Of a stretch of DNA of 59,802 bases, positions 58,166 through 59,802 are shown piece after piece. The notes beneath the pieces were generated by a model that saw only the letters and a list, made by a program, of their open reading frames with translations, was not told the origin of the DNA and searched no databases. A program made the translations under genes and the position numbers. The stretch is taken from positions 1 through 59,802 of the forward strand of contig NZ_MOLV01000006.1 in NCBI RefSeq assembly GCF_001870785.1, given 5' to 3'. Origin of the DNA: Exiguobacterium sp. KRL4 (lineage in GTDB: Bacteria > Bacillota > Bacilli > Exiguobacteriales > Exiguobacteriaceae). Numbering within the stretch: the first letter of the stretch is position 1; every line of letters starts with the position of its first letter.

Positions 58166-58449
58166 TCGTTCACGAACTCTTTAAACGCAGCATAAGTTCC
58201 GCCCGACTCGTATTCATTTCCAAGTTCGTCTTCTTCTACAACAGGTTCTTCTGTGTCGATAACGCGGTAATCTCGTTTGATTGCAGCCAAGACTACTCGC
58301 TCGTCTCCTTCGAACCCTACTCCATCCGCCACCGTAAATTCTTGATCTACTTTGCGATTTTCGTATTCTTTTGTTGCGACATCAAGATCCTCGTAAATGC
58401 CGATCAGACCCTCTTCACTGTCGTAGACCATCCATAATTTCTTTTCCAT
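58162..58449 (-). CDS. Acidic hypothetical protein
   Basis: 95 aa from the ATG at 58449 (GGGAGG upstream). KKLWMVYDSEEGLIGIYEDL, EFTVADGVGFEGDERVVLAA, PVVEEDELGNEYESGG: strongly acidic, small alpha/beta fold. Unknown role; acidic early proteins often bind host proteins. Confidence 0.65.
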   Translation of the reverse strand: MEKKLWMVYDSEEGLIGIYEDLDVATKEYENRKVDQEFTVADGVGFEGDERVVLAAIKRDYRVIDTEEPVVEEDELGNEYESGGTYAAFKEFVNE

Positions 58450-58456
58450 CTTTATT

Positions 58457-58481
58457 CCTCCCATCGAAATCAAGGTTTTAT
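58457..58481 (-). repeat. Gene-junction module, copy 4
   Basis: Minus strand ATAAAACCTTGATTTCGATGG-GAGG between the 58470-58673 and 58162-58449 genes. Confidence 0.65.
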
Positions 58482-58673
58482 CGTTGCCTTAAGTAACTCA
58501 ACATGTTCGCCAGTAAATTCTGAAAGCATCAAGTTGGTCATATGCTCAATTCTTACATTTCGTTCTTGCTCAGACGCAAAAGGATATTCTTTGTTAACAT
58601 GGTTTTGAGCGTGTGTTAACGCCGCACCGAACACGACACCAATCATAAAAATAGGATTTTTCTTCATCTCCAC
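58470..58673 (-). CDS. Small protein with N-terminal membrane segment
   Basis: 67 aa from a GTG at 58673 (GAGG 9 bases upstream, by analogy with other module copies; GTG 58682 is the alternative). NPIFMIGVVFGAALTHAQNH is hydrophobic; the rest is helical (EQERNVRIEHMTNLMLSEFT). Confidence 0.55.
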   Translation of the reverse strand: MEMKKNPIFMIGVVFGAALTHAQNHVNKEYPFASEQERNVRIEHMTNLMLSEFTGEHVELLKATIKP

Positions 58674-58681
58674 GTTCTTCA

Positions 58682-58703
58682 CCCTCTCAAATCAAACTTT
58701 TAT
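58682..58703 (-). repeat. Gene-junction module, copy 5 (divergent form)
   Basis: Minus strand ATAAAAGTTTGATTTGAGAGGG, nearly identical to copy 2. Confidence 0.6.
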
Positions 58704-58894
58704 TCTTCATCGAAACGCTTGAAGTTTATAATGACCGTCGAACCTTTTGGATAACCGAAAGATTTTTCAATCTCGCCAGCAATATGTCTAATAGCATCTA
58801 TATCGGTAATTTTTCGATCTGTCGTAGTTTCCGTGTGACCAAACCCAAAGCTATGTGGAGTTGTATAACTGTAAGACACGAAGTATTTTTCCAT
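58700..58894 (-). CDS. Hypothetical protein
   Basis: 64 aa: MEKYFVSYSYTTPHSFGFGH, then TDIDAIRHIAGEIEKSFGY and a closing strand TVIINFKRF. Compact beta-alpha-beta pattern; similar small proteins occur in Bacillus phages. ATG with GGGAGATGATGAG upstream. Confidence 0.65.
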   Translation of the reverse strand: MEKYFVSYSYTTPHSFGFGHTETTTDRKITDIDAIRHIAGEIEKSFGYPKGSTVIINFKRFDEE

Positions 58895-58915
58895 CTCATC
58901 ATCTCCCTATAAAAT

Positions 58916-59035
58916 TTACTTTTGATCGGCTTCAACCATCTTTGTGAACTTATGCGACGCCCAAATCAGCAGTCCAAACGTAATTCCCGATACCATTCCG
59001 CAAAGATAAACAAGCTCCGGTGCCAGTGTACTCAT
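58916..59035 (-). CDS. Tiny membrane protein
   Basis: 39 aa with one transmembrane helix (LVYLCGMVSGITFGLLIWAS) and a charged end. ATG with GGAGGCGAAGGC upstream. Confidence 0.6.
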   Translation of the reverse strand: MSTLAPELVYLCGMVSGITFGLLIWASHKFTKMVEADQK

Positions 59036-59217
59036 GCCTTCGCCTCCAATTCTTTAATGTGCAGCTTCAGCGCCTCAATTTCTGTGTCTTTTCGCTCTAC
59101 AATCTGTATCAGTCGATTAACTTCCGCTGTATCACACGACCGTAAAAGTTTCGGAATATTCCGTAAATAATGCGCGTGACTCGCTTCCAGGTACAATTTA
59201 TCCGATAGTTTCGCCAT
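59032..59217 (-). CDS. Small coiled-coil protein
   Basis: 61 aa; LYLEASHAHYLRNIPKLLRS, then VNRLIQIVERKDTEIEALKL leucine-rich coiled coil. TAATG overlap with the sigma-factor stop suggests translational coupling. Confidence 0.65.
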   Translation of the reverse strand: MAKLSDKLYLEASHAHYLRNIPKLLRSCDTAEVNRLIQIVERKDTEIEALKLHIKELEAKA

Positions 59218-59802
59218 TACACGACCACCTCGCTAAACTCGCGCCGTAACACGCTAAACGTGCGCTTTGCCAATCGGCTTACGTGCATCTGCGATACTCC
59301 GATTACCTGCGCTACTTCCGTCTGTGTACGATCCTGCATGTGCAGCAATTCGAATACTTGTGCGCATTTCCCGCCTAATTCGCGACTCACGGTATCCACG
59401 GCGCGTTCTACGGCCATATCGCTGAAGTAATCGTCGAGCACCGCCGGCATGGCGTCTTCTAACGTATTCCCGCGCTCATATTCGTGTTGGAACGACAGTG
59501 GCGCCGTTTCCAGTAAGCGTTTAGGCATCGACCAATAACGAAGCCGATCAGTTACTGCCTGCCGCGCATGATTCGCAGCATACGTATTGATTGACGACTT
59601 GCTGGCGTCGTACTGCGGTAAGTGCTCGAATAGTTTCATTAGCGCAATTTGCGCTAGATCATCGACGGTGTCGCCTTTGTCCGCAAGCAGTGAAATCGAC
59701 GATTGTAGCGATGGGATACGCAAGGTTTGGCGCACGGTGACGTCTAGTTGCGTCCAGTCTAATTGGTTAGCGTTGGTGGCGGTAGTTTCGAGTGTTGCGG
59801 TA
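59217..59802 (-). CDS. Sigma-70 family factor, continuing across the window junction
   Basis: The frame is open to the right edge; joined to 5-1 it gives 196 aa starting MTTATLETTATNANQLDWTQ. Region 2: DTVDDLAQIALMKLFEHL, YDASKSSINTYAANHARQAV. Region 4: CAQVFELLHMQDRTQTEVAQ, VIGVSQMHVSRLAKRTFSVL. The domain order is that of small SigF/SigB-like or phage sigma factors. It probably directs RNA polymerase to phage promoters. Confidence 0.85.
   Translation of the reverse strand, partial: TATLETTATNANQLDWTQLDVTVRQTLRIPSLQSSISLLADKGDTVDDLAQIALMKLFEHLPQYDASKSSINTYAANHARQAVTDRLRYWSMPKRLLETAPLSFQHEYERGNTLEDAMPAVLDDYFSDMAVERAVDTVSRELGGKCAQVFELLHMQDRTQTEVAQVIGVSQMHVSRLAKRTFSVLRREFSEVVV

Overview
The window is a complete, apparently circular genome of a PBSX-like contractile-tailed bacteriophage that also carries the modules of a plasmid, i.e. 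a phage-plasmid of a Gram-positive (Bacillota, probably Bacillales) host. Host class is inferred from the strong GGAGG ribosome binding sites, frequent TTG/GTG starts, the PBSX/xkd-type structural gene order and the LC3-type holin with an Amidase_2 endolysin. Circularity is visible in the sequence: the sigma-factor gene on the minus strand runs off the right edge and its ribosome binding site and ATG are at positions 1-30 of the left edge, in frame across the junction.

Layout. Positions 1-3.9 kb hold the plasmid module: two winged-helix proteins (probable replication initiator and partner), a candidate antisense RNA with a transcription attenuator in the leader of the initiator, an AT-rich origin with two perfect DnaA boxes, and a plus-strand ParM-like actin with its ParR-like adaptor. 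A secreted protein of unknown role follows (4.0-4.5 kb). From 4.6 to 31.7 kb the minus strand carries the virion and lysis genes, read from right to left: small terminase, large terminase, portal, minor head protein, scaffold, SU10-type capsid, connectors, sheath, tube, a frameshifted tail chaperone, tape measure, LysM protein, a hub-hydrolase fusion, baseplate genes, two long tail fibres, two tiny CD1375-type proteins, an XhlA-like protein, endolysin and holin. A single-domain tyrosine recombinase on the plus strand sits between the two terminase genes.

From 32.6 to 59.8 kb the minus strand carries regulation, nucleotide metabolism and DNA replication: winged-helix regulator, degenerate N6 adenine methylase, sigma-region-4 protein, dNMP kinase, RuvC-like resolvase, PD-(D/E)XK nucleases, glutaredoxin-like protein, family A DNA polymerase, metallophosphoesterase, SSB, many tiny proteins, split HNH proteins, a sigma-like factor, primase, DnaB-like helicase, DnaC-like loader, dUTPase and a second sigma factor. 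On the plus strand are an immunity-like pair of HTH regulators (50.9-51.9 kb), a small gene behind an operator-like palindrome (56.4 kb) and another small gene at 37.3 kb.

How it fits together: plus-strand genes look like maintenance functions (partition, recombinase, repressors, secreted protein), minus-strand genes like lytic functions. Three transcription units share an unusual promoter-like motif, one of them in front of a sigma-like gene, which suggests a phage-encoded transcription programme. The most notable non-coding find is the antisense RNA plus attenuator plus antiterminator arrangement upstream of the initiator gene, which resembles copy-number control of pT181/pIP501-type plasmids.
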